Positions 35,937 to 45,390 of a DNA stretch of 64,000 nt are shown here, piece after piece. Under the pieces are notes generated by a model, which worked only from the letters and a program-made list of their open reading frames with translations, had not been told where the DNA came from and ran no database searches. The DNA lies in NCBI RefSeq assembly GCF_900106065.1, contig NZ_LT629796.1:1834001-1898000 (forward strand), in the 5' to 3' direction. The stretch comes from Pseudomonas mandelii (GTDB taxonomy: Bacteria > Pseudomonadota > Gammaproteobacteria > Pseudomonadales > Pseudomonadaceae). A program made the position numbers and the translations under genes. Position 1 is the stretch's first letter. Each line of letters starts with the position of its first letter.

Positions 35937-36947
35937 TCATCCCCGTCGCGTAGCAAGCTCGGCGCCCTGGCGCAGTGCTTCGAGCAGGCTGCGTTCATCG
36001 GCGATGCCTTTACCGGCGATGTCGAACGCGGTGCCGTGGTCGACCGAGGTACGGATCACGTCCAGGCCGACGGTGACGTTCACGCCGGCTTCCAGGCCGA
36101 GCACTTTGACCGGGCCGTGGCCTTGGTCGTGATACATCGCCACCACCAGGTCGAAGTCACCGCGACCGGCGCGGAAGAACAGGGTGTCAGCAGGCAGCGG
36201 GCCGGTGACGTCGAGGCCGCGTTCTTGCAGCAGCTTCACCGCAGGGATGATTTTTTCCTCTTCTTCGCCATAACCGAACAGTCCGTTTTCACCGGCATGG
36301 GGGTTGATCCCGCAAACACCAATTCGCGGGCGAGCAATGCCGGCCTTGATCAGTGTCGCGTTGCCGCGCTCGATGGTGCGCTGGACTAGGCCCGGCTCGA
36401 TCTTGCGGATCGCGTCGATGATGCCGATGTGGGTCGTGACGTGAATCACCCGCAGTTGAGGCGCCACCAACATCATCGACACTTCGTCGACGTTGGTCAG
36501 GTGCGCGAGCATTTCTGTATGGCCGGGGTATTTGTGGCCGCCGGCGTGCAGCGCTTCCTTGTTCAGCGGTGCGGTGCAGATCGCGTCGATCTGGCTGGCC
36601 TCGGCGAGTTGCACGGCGCGGGCGATGTATTGATAAGCAGCGTCACCGGCGATGGGCGACAACTCGCCGAACGGCAGGTCGTCGGGGATCAGTTTAAGGT
36701 CGATGCAGTCAATGGTGCCGGCTTCGTACAAGGCTTGGGAGGCGTCCTCGATGCGGCGCACTTTGGCACTTCCGCCGACGATGACGTTGGCCTGTTCGAG
36801 GCGACGGGCATCGCCGATCACCAGCGGCCGGCATTGTTGGTAGACGATGTCGTGAGTCAGGCTCTTGACGATGATTTCCGGGCCGACACCCGTGGCGTCG
36901 CCCATGGTGATGCCGATGATGGGGAGGTAATTGCTCATAGTGTTCAT
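35937..36947 (-). CDS. pdxA2: PdxA-like dehydrogenase (4-phospho-D-threonate/erythronate type)
   Basis: A 336-residue PdxA-family NAD-dependent dehydrogenase (ITMGDATGVGPEI, GHTEMLAHLTN, NPHAGENGLFGYGEEE, DLVVAMYHDQGH). Next to a DUF1537 kinase it belongs to the group that oxidises 4-phospho-D-threonate or -erythronate to dihydroxyacetone phosphate and CO2, as shown for other bacteria, rather than to pyridoxal synthesis. The ATG at 36947 overlaps the dtnK stop (ATGA); an ATG three codons later is also possible. Confidence 0.88.
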   Translation of the reverse strand: MNTMSNYLPIIGITMGDATGVGPEIIVKSLTHDIVYQQCRPLVIGDARRLEQANVIVGGSAKVRRIEDASQALYEAGTIDCIDLKLIPDDLPFGELSPIAGDAAYQYIARAVQLAEASQIDAICTAPLNKEALHAGGHKYPGHTEMLAHLTNVDEVSMMLVAPQLRVIHVTTHIGIIDAIRKIEPGLVQRTIERGNATLIKAGIARPRIGVCGINPHAGENGLFGYGEEEEKIIPAVKLLQERGLDVTGPLPADTLFFRAGRGDFDLVVAMYHDQGHGPVKVLGLEAGVNVTVGLDVIRTSVDHGTAFDIAGKGIADERSLLEALRQGAELATRRG

Positions 36948-38224
36948 TCGAGTCCTTGGATTCGTGTGCGTTGGGGCGGGGAGCGATCGGCGCTGTCGCT
37001 CAGGTGTTGCCATGCCGCATATAAGGCGTTGTCGGTACCGAACGCGCCGGCCTTGGTAACGATGCCGGGACGATGGCCCTGGCGGGAAACGGTCGGGCGA
37101 GCGAAGGCGACGCCGGCTTCGATTTCGGTCAGCAGTTGCAGGCTGTCGATGCCGACGGTGGTCAATATGGCCCGAGCGGTTTCGCCGCCGGTGGCGATCA
37201 GGCCGCCGACCTTGGCGAAGTGCGGTTCGACCAGCACGGCGAGCATGGTCGAGAGTTGCGCGCCCTCTTGGGGATCGAACGCTTCATCGCGGCCGATGCG
37301 CAGCAGCAGGTCACTCCAGCCGTCCAGTTGCTCGCCAATGCGCGATTGCCAGAGCGACCAATCGCCGTGGGTTGAACCCTGACGAAGGACTTCAGGCGGT
37401 ATAACCAGTTCGCTGACGCCGCCACGCTCTTTGAGCCGCTCGCATTGTCGCTCGCAGACGCCGGAGAGGCTGCCGACAAGGATCAGAATCGGCGCCTGGC
37501 TTTTTTCGAGGGCCGCAGGCTCGACAACCGTGAACTGTGCTTCGGATAAATCAGGAAGACTGGCGATTTCCCGTGCCAGACCACCCGAACCGATCCAGAA
37601 CAGCGGCCGATCCATCGACGCGGTCAAGCGAGCGAGGGTCAGCAGGTCGTCTTCGGTCTGCGCATCGACGATCAGCGCCTGCGTGCCATTGCCGGCAATT
37701 TCAGCAATGTGCCGCTCGAGCGCTTTTTCGTTGCCGCGCAAGGTGTCGAGATCGAGCTTCGCAGTGCTCAGGCCTGCGGCAATCAGCATCGCCTCGACAT
37801 CGGCCGGACGGTCGGCGTTTTCCAGTTTCCAGGTGTCGGTGGTTTCCAGCGGCTGGCCGTTGACGAACACGCGACCGCCGCGCAACGTGCGCCCGGTGGC
37901 CGGGAACGCCGGGGCGACGATGGCCAGGCCGGCCAACGGTTGCAGGGCGGCAACCTCAGCCGCCCAGTTGCCACGCAGCGTCGAATCGATTTTTTTGTAC
38001 AGCCGTTGCCCGGGTTTGTGCAGTGCTTTGAATGCCGCGACCGTGCGCTCGGCAGCCCGCGCGGGTGGGAGGCGCCGAGTGTCCGTATCAGCGGCAATCA
38101 CTTGAGCGTCAGCCTCGTCATTCAGGGGGTCGAGGGTGACGACCGTTTGCATCCCCACGCTGGCAAAGCCGATGGCGCAATCTGCCGCGCCGGACAGATC
38201 GTCAGCGATGATCAGAATCCTCAT
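36944..38224 (-). CDS. dtnK: four-carbon acid sugar kinase (DUF1537)
   Basis: A 426-residue kinase with the N-terminal signature [11 protein letters not shown] and the C-terminal nucleotide-binding part ([15 protein letters not shown]). DUF1537 kinases phosphorylate D-threonate, D-erythronate or related acids. The neighbours pdxA2, kdgT and a DeoR regulator give the pathway: uptake, phosphorylation, oxidative decarboxylation. It overlaps both neighbours by four bases. Whether the acid is threonate or erythronate cannot be told. Confidence 0.9.
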   Translation of the reverse strand: MRILIIADDLSGAADCAIGFASVGMQTVVTLDPLNDEADAQVIAADTDTRRLPPARAAERTVAAFKALHKPGQRLYKKIDSTLRGNWAAEVAALQPLAGLAIVAPAFPATGRTLRGGRVFVNGQPLETTDTWKLENADRPADVEAMLIAAGLSTAKLDLDTLRGNEKALERHIAEIAGNGTQALIVDAQTEDDLLTLARLTASMDRPLFWIGSGGLAREIASLPDLSEAQFTVVEPAALEKSQAPILILVGSLSGVCERQCERLKERGGVSELVIPPEVLRQGSTHGDWSLWQSRIGEQLDGWSDLLLRIGRDEAFDPQEGAQLSTMLAVLVEPHFAKVGGLIATGGETARAILTTVGIDSLQLLTEIEAGVAFARPTVSRQGHRPGIVTKAGAFGTDNALYAAWQHLSDSADRSPPQRTRIQGLE

Positions 38225-39234
38225 CGCAAAGCCTCCTGCTTTTGAGGTTCGATCCCCGGTTCAGGTATGACGACAGGATTGCGCTGCTGCACGCGTTTGG
38301 CGACGGCGGCGGTGAGTAACGGCGCGAGGATCGCGGTGACCACGACGCAGGCGGCTACCAGTATGGTCGCGCTCTTGGCCGCTTCGGCGTACACCGGATT
38401 GGCTGCCGCAATCAGTGCAGGGACGGCGGCGGCATTCCCGGCGGTGGTGGCTGCGGCAACACCCGCGACGCCCGTGCCACCGGTCAAACGATCGGCGAAG
38501 AACAGCGGAATGCCGGTCAGCACAACCACCGCAACGCCCATGCCGAGACCCAGCAAACCGGCCTGCCAGACGTTATGCAAGTCCAGGCTGGCGCCGAGTG
38601 CAAGGGCAAAAAACGGGATCATCACCGGGACGGCCTTGGCCAGAAAGTCGCGCATGTCACGGTCGAGGTTTCCCAGCAACATACCGAGGGCCAGTGGCAG
38701 GATGCTGCCCACCAGCGTCGGCCAAGGGAAAGCCGACAGGCCGGCGATGCCCAAGGTGACCATGGTCAGAAAAGGCCCGGACTCCAGGGACATGACCGAA
38801 TAGGCGCCGACGTCTTCGGATCGACCGTATTGCCCCATCAGCGCCATGTACAAGCCGCCATTGGTGTCGTTCATCGCTGCGACGACCGCCAGCGTTGAAA
38901 TGCCGGCGAAGAGGCCAGACGAGATCGGCTGCTCGCCGAGAAAATGCCCGAGCACAATGCCGATAAGCACGGCGATGCCGACTTTGGTGATAAGCAGCGT
39001 GCCGCCCTTCTTCAGCAGATAAGGCGTGGCCTTGATATTGATGCTCGCGCCCATGCAGACGTAGAACACCGCGAGGATGGGTAACGCCCCGGTGAACAGC
39101 GCATTGGTGAAAGAGCCGAAAAACTTCGGTGTGTCAGGAAGGAATGTAGCCACCAGTGAGCCAATCAGCAGCGGGACAATCATCATGCCGCCAGGGATGC
39201 GTTCAATGGTGCGCTTGATAGGAATTTGGGCCAC
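38221..39234 (-). CDS. kdgT: 2-keto-3-deoxygluconate permease family transporter
   Basis: A 337-residue inner-membrane carrier with about ten helices (KdgT family), starting [20 protein letters not shown]. In this operon the cargo is presumably a four-carbon sugar acid, not 2-keto-3-deoxygluconate. The GTG start follows AAGGAG. It is the first gene of the operon, with inverted repeats in the upstream region. Confidence 0.88.
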   Translation of the reverse strand: MAQIPIKRTIERIPGGMMIVPLLIGSLVATFLPDTPKFFGSFTNALFTGALPILAVFYVCMGASINIKATPYLLKKGGTLLITKVGIAVLIGIVLGHFLGEQPISSGLFAGISTLAVVAAMNDTNGGLYMALMGQYGRSEDVGAYSVMSLESGPFLTMVTLGIAGLSAFPWPTLVGSILPLALGMLLGNLDRDMRDFLAKAVPVMIPFFALALGASLDLHNVWQAGLLGLGMGVAVVVLTGIPLFFADRLTGGTGVAGVAAATTAGNAAAVPALIAAANPVYAEAAKSATILVAACVVVTAILAPLLTAAVAKRVQQRNPVVIPEPGIEPQKQEALR

Positions 39235-39283
39235 GAGGGTCTCCTTTTATAATTGTTTGGTAAGACGTACTTCACCTCGAAAC

Positions 39284-39384
39284 TGACTGATTCGATCATC
39301 TTGTGATTGAGTCAGTCAAAATAATCTTAGGCTTTCGTTCTTAATTGCGCAAACCAATCATTCAAATGATCGTTTTGATCATTT
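39284..39384. promoter_or_regulatory. two inverted repeats upstream of kdgT
   Basis: TGACTGA (39284-39290) pairs with TCAGTCA (39312-39318), and AAATGATC (39364-39371) pairs with GATCATTT (39377-39384). They lie 50-150 bases before the kdgT start and are candidate operators for the operon's DeoR regulator. The rest of 39235-39708 holds no gene I can support; it must also carry the LysR gene promoter. Confidence 0.5.
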
Positions 39385-39708
39385 ATGGAGGAAACCTGTT
39401 TTTTCACAAATACCTTTGCCAGCCACCGCAGTAGCCGCCCTCAGATACAGAAAAGCGGCAAGGTCGAGCATTCACAACCCCAAAAAAAATGCCCAAACCT
39501 CCCGGCCTGAGTATTTTTTTGACCCTGATCACCCAACATTCCCAAAAAACCTCGACTCTATGTAAGCCTCCAACCATCGGACGCAGCATCAATTCGCTAC
39601 TAAACTCGGGACAAGCGTGTTCAGGTGCAGGATTATAGCCAGCACGTATCGCCCAACCGGCGGCCAGGTACTCAACAATAGCCAGCCCACTTTAGAGGGC
39701 ATTACCCA

Positions 39709-40635
39709 ATGGATAGCAGAACCCTACGCAACCTCATGCGCATTGTTCAGACCGGCTCTTTGTCGGCGGCGGCAGAGCATTCCTGTTTAACCGTGCAGGC
39801 GTTGGCCGCGCAGTTGAACAAGGTCGAAGAACAGTTCGGTTTTCGGTTGTTTCGTCGCTCCAACAAGGGGTTGACCCTGACCACGCAGGGCACGGAACTC
39901 ACGCCTTACATGGACAAGGTGTTGGTTGCCACGCGGCAACTGGAAGAAAAAGTCGCTGCGTTGAAGGTGCCTGGGCAGCGCACGCTCAAGGTAGCGCTGA
40001 ACACGACGCTGTCGGCTGACTTCAATCGGCGAATGATCGGACGCCTGATTGAGGTGTTTCCCGACTATCAGCTGGAATTCAGCTACGCCGAGTCGATGGA
40101 AAACCTCAGCAAGCTGAAGAACGAAGACTTTGACCTGGCGGTGCTGATTGGTCCGCAGAAGCCGGGATTGCCCAGCATCATCCTGCCCGAGGTCCAGGTG
40201 CAGGTGGTCGGTGCGCATTGCGGTCAGGAACATGATCCGCTGGTGCTGCTCGGCAACAAGTTTCAGGTGCGTCCGGCAGACGATTGTCCGTATTCCCACA
40301 GCTTCTTGCGCTTTCTCGACGCCGGTCTGGGCAATTACGAGTCGGGCAAGCGGATGGTCTATTCGTGCAGCGAAACCCTGACGCTGTCGTTGATCACCCA
40401 GATGGACGGCCTTGGCATGGTTTCGCGGGATGCAGCCCAGCGCAATGGCCTGACGATTTTCCCCGGCTTCGAGGATGCCCTTGAAGTGCGGCTGGCGATC
40501 AATAATCCCGAGTTGTCGGGCCAGGCTTTGCACGATGTGGTCGACCTCCCGCTACATGAACGAGCCGAGCGCAATGTACGCAGCCGTTCCCACCGCAACG
40601 GAGAGAAAGAGGTTTTTGCTGAAATACGCACATAA
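39709..40635 (+). CDS. LysR family transcriptional regulator
   Basis: A 308-residue regulator with an N-terminal winged helix (LRNLMRIVQTGSLSAAAEHSCLTV onwards, LFRRSNKGLTLTTQG) and a periplasmic-binding-like effector domain. Its last roughly 28 codons overlap the 3' end of the convergent azlD gene by 84 bases, and this tail (RNVRSRSHRNGEKEVFAEIR) is unlike LysR C-termini. The ancestral stop was probably earlier. It may control the facing dioxygenase-AzlCD operon, though their promoters are 3 kb apart. Confidence 0.9.
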   Translation: MDSRTLRNLMRIVQTGSLSAAAEHSCLTVQALAAQLNKVEEQFGFRLFRRSNKGLTLTTQGTELTPYMDKVLVATRQLEEKVAALKVPGQRTLKVALNTTLSADFNRRMIGRLIEVFPDYQLEFSYAESMENLSKLKNEDFDLAVLIGPQKPGLPSIILPEVQVQVVGAHCGQEHDPLVLLGNKFQVRPADDCPYSHSFLRFLDAGLGNYESGKRMVYSCSETLTLSLITQMDGLGMVSRDAAQRNGLTIFPGFEDALEVRLAINNPELSGQALHDVVDLPLHERAERNVRSRSHRNGEKEVFAEIRT

Positions 40636-40869
40636 CAACGTCGGAATCGCGGCATAAAATTCCGGGCGATCGAGCTGCACGTGCTGATCCTTGATCAACA
40701 ACGGCGTGAGGCTGATTGCAGCGACGATCGCCACCGGCAGGTATTCCAGCGCCCGGGCGACGAAGGGCGGCCAATGGTCAGTGTTCACTTGCAGCGGCAA
40801 TGCGCGCGGCAGGAAGGTCACGGCCATCATCAGCACAACGACCAGAATCAGGAACGTTTGGTCAGGCAT
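40552..40869 (-). CDS. azlD: AzlD-type small subunit of a branched-chain amino-acid exporter
   Basis: A 105-residue protein with three to four hydrophobic helices, an AzlD-like VTFLPRALPL near the start and PTLLCAYFSKN near the end. AzlC-AzlD pairs export branched-chain amino acids and analogues. The start overlaps the azlC end by 22 bases. It is the last gene of the operon. Confidence 0.9.
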   Translation of the reverse strand: MPDQTFLILVVVLMMAVTFLPRALPLQVNTDHWPPFVARALEYLPVAIVAAISLTPLLIKDQHVQLDRPEFYAAIPTLLCAYFSKNLFLSVAVGTAAYIALGSFM

Positions 40870-41564
40870 ACGCCCACCCCGCAGCCCACAAATGTGGCGA
40901 TGAATACGTTGAAGGGCGAGCTGCCGACCAGGCTCAGCACGCCCATGCAGGCGACGGCGGCCAGTGCGGCGATGAGTTTGTTACGCGTGTTGCACAGCGA
41001 CACCAGCACGTAGAGCATCATCGCGGTCAACGCGTAGTCGAGCTGATACTGGATCAAGTGCGCCGCATACTGCGCGCAAATCGCCCCCAGCAAACCGCCG
41101 AGCACCCAAGATGTGTGGCAATACAGATTGAAACCGATCAGGTAACGCACGTTGACGGGCGAGCCTTTGCCCAGTTTGACGCTGTGAAAAGCGAACGACT
41201 CATCGGTCAGCCCACCCGCGTAACACCAGCGCTCCATTCGGCTGAGGCCCATCGCCTGCAACGCCTTGGCCATGTAGACCGACATCAGCATGTGCCGCGC
41301 GTTGATCAGAAACGTGGTGAGGATGATGGTGGTCAGCGACGCACCGCTGGAAATCAGCGCGAGGGCGGCGAACTGCGAAGCGCCGGCATACACGAACAGG
41401 CACATGGCGACCGGCAGCCACACAGGCAACCCGGCGTTCACCGCCATCAAACCGAACACAAACGAAACCGTGAAGTAACCCGCAACCACCGGGCTGGCTT
41501 CGGCGAAGGTGCGCGAAGCGTGCGGCTCGACCATCAGCGGCTGGCTGCTGGACGTCTCATTCAT
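40848..41564 (-). CDS. azlC: AzlC family permease
   Basis: A 238-residue inner-membrane protein with about seven helices, with FVYAGASQFAAL and the LINARHMLMS motif of the AzlC family. It is the large subunit of the AzlCD exporter. It begins in ATGA overlap with the upstream acetyltransferase gene, so the operon is tightly coupled: dioxygenase, GNAT, azlC, azlD. Confidence 0.92.
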   Translation of the reverse strand: MNETSSSQPLMVEPHASRTFAEASPVVAGYFTVSFVFGLMAVNAGLPVWLPVAMCLFVYAGASQFAALALISSGASLTTIILTTFLINARHMLMSVYMAKALQAMGLSRMERWCYAGGLTDESFAFHSVKLGKGSPVNVRYLIGFNLYCHTSWVLGGLLGAICAQYAAHLIQYQLDYALTAMMLYVLVSLCNTRNKLIAALAAVACMGVLSLVGSSPFNVFIATFVGCGVGVCLTKRS

Positions 41565-42031
41565 AGGTCCCTCTCAAATGTTCTTTCGCCGCGCGGCTCG
41601 CAAAAACCCTGGGCACTCCAGAAGCGCTGGCCGGCAAGGTTAGCATCGTCGACAAACAGGAACATCCGCAGCACGCCCACGCGCTTCATGTCTGACGACG
41701 CTGCTTCAACCAGGCGTTGACCGACGCCTTGGCTGCGGTAATCCGGGCTCACGGCGAGGTGGTTGATCGTGCCGCGACTGCCGAGCATTCCGCCCAACAC
41801 CGCGCCGACGATTTCGCCGCTGACGTCCAGTGCGATAAACGCGGTGGTGGTCTTCTGCACCAGCACACTGCGCAGGCATTTGGCGTCCTGCCATTCACAG
41901 AAAGACACTTCTTCGAATTGCCGAAAGAAGCGTTCCAGGCGCTGTGCATCCTTGGCCGTGGTGCGCCGCAGCATCACCGGTGCGGGGCACTCGGCGAGGC
42001 TGGTCACGGTGTTGTACTGTTCAGCGAACAA
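41561..42031 (-). CDS. GNAT family N-acetyltransferase
   Basis: A 156-residue GNAT protein with acetyl-CoA loop SPDYRSQGVGQRLVEAA and the LFVDDANLAGQRFWSAQGF end typical of small-molecule acetyltransferases. The longest frame starts at a TTG overlapping the dioxygenase stop; an ATG at 41974 (MLRRTTAKDAQRLE) is a possible alternative. In this operon it could acetylate the amine of a hydroxylated amino acid. That role is inferred from position only. Confidence 0.85.
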   Translation of the reverse strand: MFAEQYNTVTSLAECPAPVMLRRTTAKDAQRLERFFRQFEEVSFCEWQDAKCLRSVLVQKTTTAFIALDVSGEIVGAVLGGMLGSRGTINHLAVSPDYRSQGVGQRLVEAASSDMKRVGVLRMFLFVDDANLAGQRFWSAQGFCEPRGERTFERDL

Positions 42032-42770
42032 TGTCGAAAGCGGTCCCGGGCCGCGAGAAAGAGATCGCCAGAATCTGCCGGTACGCCATGTCGTGAGAAT
42101 GGGTATTGCGTGCCGGTGTCACGTAGTGACGCATGTCGCGATCGAGAAAGTAGGTGGTGTCGAGGATTTCCTGATACGTCGTCGAGGCCAGGTGCTCCTG
42201 GTTTTCCGTGTCGTACAAACGGCTCTCTGCCCCTTCAACGTTATTGCGTCCCCAGAAGTGCACGCCGCTGAACGGATAACCGTCGCAGTGAATACCTTCC
42301 GGGGTGATTTCCAGTTGTTTGCCAGGCTTGATCTCGATGCGGATCTGATGAATCTGGCACTGCCAGATTTCGTCGTGCAACTCAGGTGGCAAAACGTTTT
42401 TGTACACTTCGAAGTCGGTGTCGATCAGGCTGCGCATCACCGGCGAACTGATGATTTCATCAGAGAAGTCCTGGAAGTGCCGAACCATCCCGCCAACGTA
42501 ACTGTTGTTCGCCTTGGACTGAACATAGGCGCGGTGTTCCAGCTGCTTCAGATCGCGCGTGACCGGGTTGTACTCGAAATCGCTGTAGCGACGGTAGCGC
42601 ATGCCCGCCTCGGACTGTCCGTAGTAACTGTCCGGCTCCATGTTTTCCCAGCTTTTGGTCAATCTGACGAAATCGTTGAAATGACCGAAAAGATTGAAGT
42701 CAGCACCCCGGACGTTCGCATATTTGTCACGCCGTAGAAATTCGCCCACTTCTTTGTTCAAAACGATCAT
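42021..42770 (-). CDS. 2OG-Fe(II) dioxygenase (amino-acid hydroxylase-like, PF10014 type)
   Basis: A 249-residue enzyme. The iron triad is His161-x-Asp163 (GIHCDGY) with distal His215 (MRHYVTP); Arg231 (AYRQILAISF) would hold 2-oxoglutarate. HQIRI near 141 and the GRNNVEGAESRLYD segment match the family of the Bacillus L-isoleucine dioxygenase. It should hydroxylate a free amino acid, probably branched-chain given the AzlCD exporter downstream. GGAG lies eight bases before the ATG. It is the first gene of its operon; the promoter must lie in 42771-42940. Confidence 0.85.
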   Translation of the reverse strand: MIVLNKEVGEFLRRDKYANVRGADFNLFGHFNDFVRLTKSWENMEPDSYYGQSEAGMRYRRYSDFEYNPVTRDLKQLEHRAYVQSKANNSYVGGMVRHFQDFSDEIISSPVMRSLIDTDFEVYKNVLPPELHDEIWQCQIHQIRIEIKPGKQLEITPEGIHCDGYPFSGVHFWGRNNVEGAESRLYDTENQEHLASTTYQEILDTTYFLDRDMRHYVTPARNTHSHDMAYRQILAISFSRPGTAFDIVR

Positions 42771-42943
42771 TTTAAAAATCTCCGTGCATTTAGCTGCCTA
42801 ATCTAGAGAGCACAGGATTTACGTCCATGAGAAAGAATTTGAGGCATATCAAGCGCTGCTTGAAACGGAGCATGACGTTGCTTTAGTTTGACTTTTTACG
42901 ATCGAAAATGGCCTTTTTATGCGTTTTTCAACGGATCTCAGGC

Positions 42944-42970
42944 GAAAAAAACCCCGAGCCAGTCGGGGTT
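42944..42970 (-). terminator. terminator of the OprD porin gene
   Basis: On the minus strand, stem AACCCCGA/TCGGGGTT with a five-base loop followed by seven T, 32 bases after the porin stop. Confidence 0.9.
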
Positions 42971-43001
42971 CTTTAGTGAGTGTTGAACACTCAGTCGATC
43001 A

Positions 43002-44288
43002 TCAGAAGATGTTGATCGGGTAATCCACGAACACACGCACTTCGTTACCGCTGACGTTGTACTCGCTGGATTTCTGCGAGACACGCAGGATCGAGCTGCG
43101 CAGTTTCACGCTCAGGTCTTTGGCCGGGCCGCTTTGCACGACGTACTTGAACTGGTTGAAGATTTCACGCTCGGTGCCGCCTTCGCTGGTGGACGTGGTG
43201 ATGTTGTCACCGCGCACGTAGGCGAAGTTGTAGCTCAGGCCAGGAACGCCGAATGCGGTGAAGTCCAGGCCGTAGCCCAACTGCCAGCTGCGCTCGTCTT
43301 CGGCGTTGAAGTCAGACCAGTAGGAGTTCGCCAGGTAGATGGTGTTGCCGCCGTCGCCGACACGACCTTGGTCCTTCTGGTAACCGCCGTAGGCATAGCC
43401 CAGGTTGCTGTCGCCGGTGCTGCGCTGGTGAGCGAGGGTGAACGAGTGCGGGCCGGTGGCGAAGGTCGCCGCCAGGCTCCAGATTTTGTTGTCGTCGCCG
43501 GTGGCGCCGCTTTCGCGGACGTAGGAATCATCCAGCTTGGTGCGATAGCCGTTGAAGTCCAGGGTCAGGGACTGATCCTTGTCGATCGGGAACACGTAGT
43601 TGGCGTTCACGTATTGCTTCTTCAACACGTCTTCAACGTCGGATGCGTACAGCGCCGCCTTGAATTGTTCGGTGAACTGGTAGCTACCGCCCAACACGTT
43701 GATCGACTTCAGGCCACCACTGTCACGGCCTTCAGCGCTTTTGCGCGATTCGGCGGTGAAGCGACCGGCGTTCAGCTCCAGGCCTTTGATCTCCTTGGAG
43801 GTGATCAAGGTGCCGGTGTAGCTTTCCGGCAGCAGGCGCGAGTTGTCGTAGCTCAGCACCGGCAGGGCCGGCATCTGGTCGCCGTAGGTCAGCGTGGTGC
43901 TGGAGACACGGAATTTGACTGCTGCACCGCCTTTGGACAGGTCGTCAGCCGCGTTGCCGCTGTCGCCCTTTTTAAAGAAGTCGATGCCTTGTGCGCCGGT
44001 GCGACCCTTGCCGCCATCCAGACGCAGTGCGTACAGACCGAAAGCATCCACACCGACACCGACGGTGCCTTGGGTGAAGCCGGACGAGAACGTGCCGATG
44101 GCCGCTTGGCCCCATTCGGCTTTGTCCGCACGACCGTCTTTGTAATCACGATTGATGTAGGCGTTGCGCAGCAGCACTTTGAGGCTGCTGTCTTCAACAA
44201 ATCCCTTGGATTCGGCCTGGTCGTTAGCCATGGCCTGTGTAGCGCTCAACATCCCCAGAGCGATCAAGCTGATTCGCTTATTCAACAT
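43002..44288 (-). CDS. OprD family outer-membrane porin
   Basis: A 428-residue porin with a signal peptide (1-21, ending AMA), the family opening GFVEDSSLKVLLRNAYINRDYKDG, and a C-terminal aromatic residue (YPINIF) recognised by the Bam machinery. OprD-type channels admit amino acids, sugar acids or aromatic acids; the substrate class is not readable. Monocistronic, 230 bases before the dioxygenase operon on the same strand. Confidence 0.93.
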   Translation of the reverse strand: MLNKRISLIALGMLSATQAMANDQAESKGFVEDSSLKVLLRNAYINRDYKDGRADKAEWGQAAIGTFSSGFTQGTVGVGVDAFGLYALRLDGGKGRTGAQGIDFFKKGDSGNAADDLSKGGAAVKFRVSSTTLTYGDQMPALPVLSYDNSRLLPESYTGTLITSKEIKGLELNAGRFTAESRKSAEGRDSGGLKSINVLGGSYQFTEQFKAALYASDVEDVLKKQYVNANYVFPIDKDQSLTLDFNGYRTKLDDSYVRESGATGDDNKIWSLAATFATGPHSFTLAHQRSTGDSNLGYAYGGYQKDQGRVGDGGNTIYLANSYWSDFNAEDERSWQLGYGLDFTAFGVPGLSYNFAYVRGDNITTSTSEGGTEREIFNQFKYVVQSGPAKDLSVKLRSSILRVSQKSSEYNVSGNEVRVFVDYPINIF

Positions 44289-44373
44289 TTTGTTTTTTTC
44301 CTTATTACCGGTTGATACGCGCTGTGTCGAACGGCTGAAACGGCGCTATCGCACTCTTTTTTCACCCCAAAAC

Positions 44374-44413
44374 AAAAAGGCCCGCCCACGAAGAAATCGT
44401 GGCGGGCCTTTTT
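44374..44413 (-). terminator. rho-independent terminator downstream of the DsbA-like gene
   Basis: Stem AAAAAGGCCCGCC/GGCGGGCCTTTTT with one bulged base and an inner ACG/CGT. It has T-rich flanks on both strands. It separates the DsbA-like gene from oprD. Confidence 0.88.
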
Positions 44414-44521
44414 ATTATTTTATGAGTCATGGCGGTTAGCCACAGGCGTTGGGCGCGATCGTAGCCGCGCCCAGAAGGCTGTGTCAATTTGATGAATCGT
44501 CTATCCATAGGCGAAAAACAT

Positions 44522-45136
44522 CTAAGCGGACTGAGCAAGCCAGGACGCGAACGCTTGCGGCTTACCAAGCCAAGGGCTGATATCGACCACCGTGAAATGA
44601 CCATTTTGCTCCAACGCCAAGGTCGGAAAACCTTGACCACCGACACGGGCCAGCAATGCGCGGCTGTCCTTGATGTGGCGATCCGAGTCGGTGCTTATGA
44701 AGGCTGACGCAAAGGCATCAGGCTCAATACCAATCTCTTTTGCCAGCTCAAATAACACCGCCTCATCGGCAATCCGCCTCCCTTCCACGTAATGGGCGAT
44801 TTGCAAACGCCCCAGCAACTCAAGCCCACGGCCGGCGATGTGTTCGGCGGCCAGCACCGCAGCGATTGGCGGGGTGGAATCGAACACCGCCGTGTCGTCG
44901 CGTAGCAAACCTTCGAAATACGCTTCGCCAAATGGCTGGCCGGTGTACTCGGCGATTCGGCGGTCGTGGGGCATCACATAGTTGCGCAATTGTGGCGAAA
45001 CGGCTTTGCGGTTGGCACCGCTCATCATGCCGCCACCGTGGGCGATCACTGGCAACACGCCTTGGGCGGCGTGCACCAGCGGTTTGGCGCCGTAGCACCA
45101 GCCGCACAAAGGGTCGTAAATATAGTGAAGGATCAT
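44522..45136 (-). CDS. DsbA family thiol oxidoreductase-like protein
   Basis: A 204-residue thioredoxin-fold protein without signal peptide, with Cys11-Gly-Trp-Cys14 (DPLCGWCYG), a helical insertion, and GGQGFPTLAL as the cis-proline loop. It belongs to the cytoplasmic DsbA-like group (COG3531-type). Partner and substrate unknown. Monocistronic, divergent from the siderophore receptor gene. Confidence 0.85.
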   Translation of the reverse strand: MILHYIYDPLCGWCYGAKPLVHAAQGVLPVIAHGGGMMSGANRKAVSPQLRNYVMPHDRRIAEYTGQPFGEAYFEGLLRDDTAVFDSTPPIAAVLAAEHIAGRGLELLGRLQIAHYVEGRRIADEAVLFELAKEIGIEPDAFASAFISTDSDRHIKDSRALLARVGGQGFPTLALEQNGHFTVVDISPWLGKPQAFASWLAQSA

Positions 45137-45328
45137 GGAAAGACTCCGGCAATCAATCAGGGAAACTCAGTGCCGGCAGACTAATCCTCGGACCGTTGCG
45201 GAAAAACGCTGGAATGGCGTTCAGTCTGTTTCATGAATCGGTCTAATAGACTCGACGAATCTCTGTAGCAATCTCGACACAACTTGAAACAATCGAACAA
45301 CGAAGCTTTTCAAGAATAATTAACCGAA

Positions 45329-45347
45329 GCAAATAACAAGCATTACC
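45329..45347 (+). promoter_or_regulatory. Fur-box-like sequence upstream of the siderophore receptor
   Basis: GCAAATAACAAGCATTACC matches 13 of 19 positions of the consensus GATAATGATAATCATTATC by my alignment, and lies 44-62 bases before the receptor start. Iron repression is expected. Confidence 0.6.
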
Positions 45348-45390
45348 ATTCGCGCCCTCGAATTCTTCTACCCTTTCGGATGCGCTTCAG

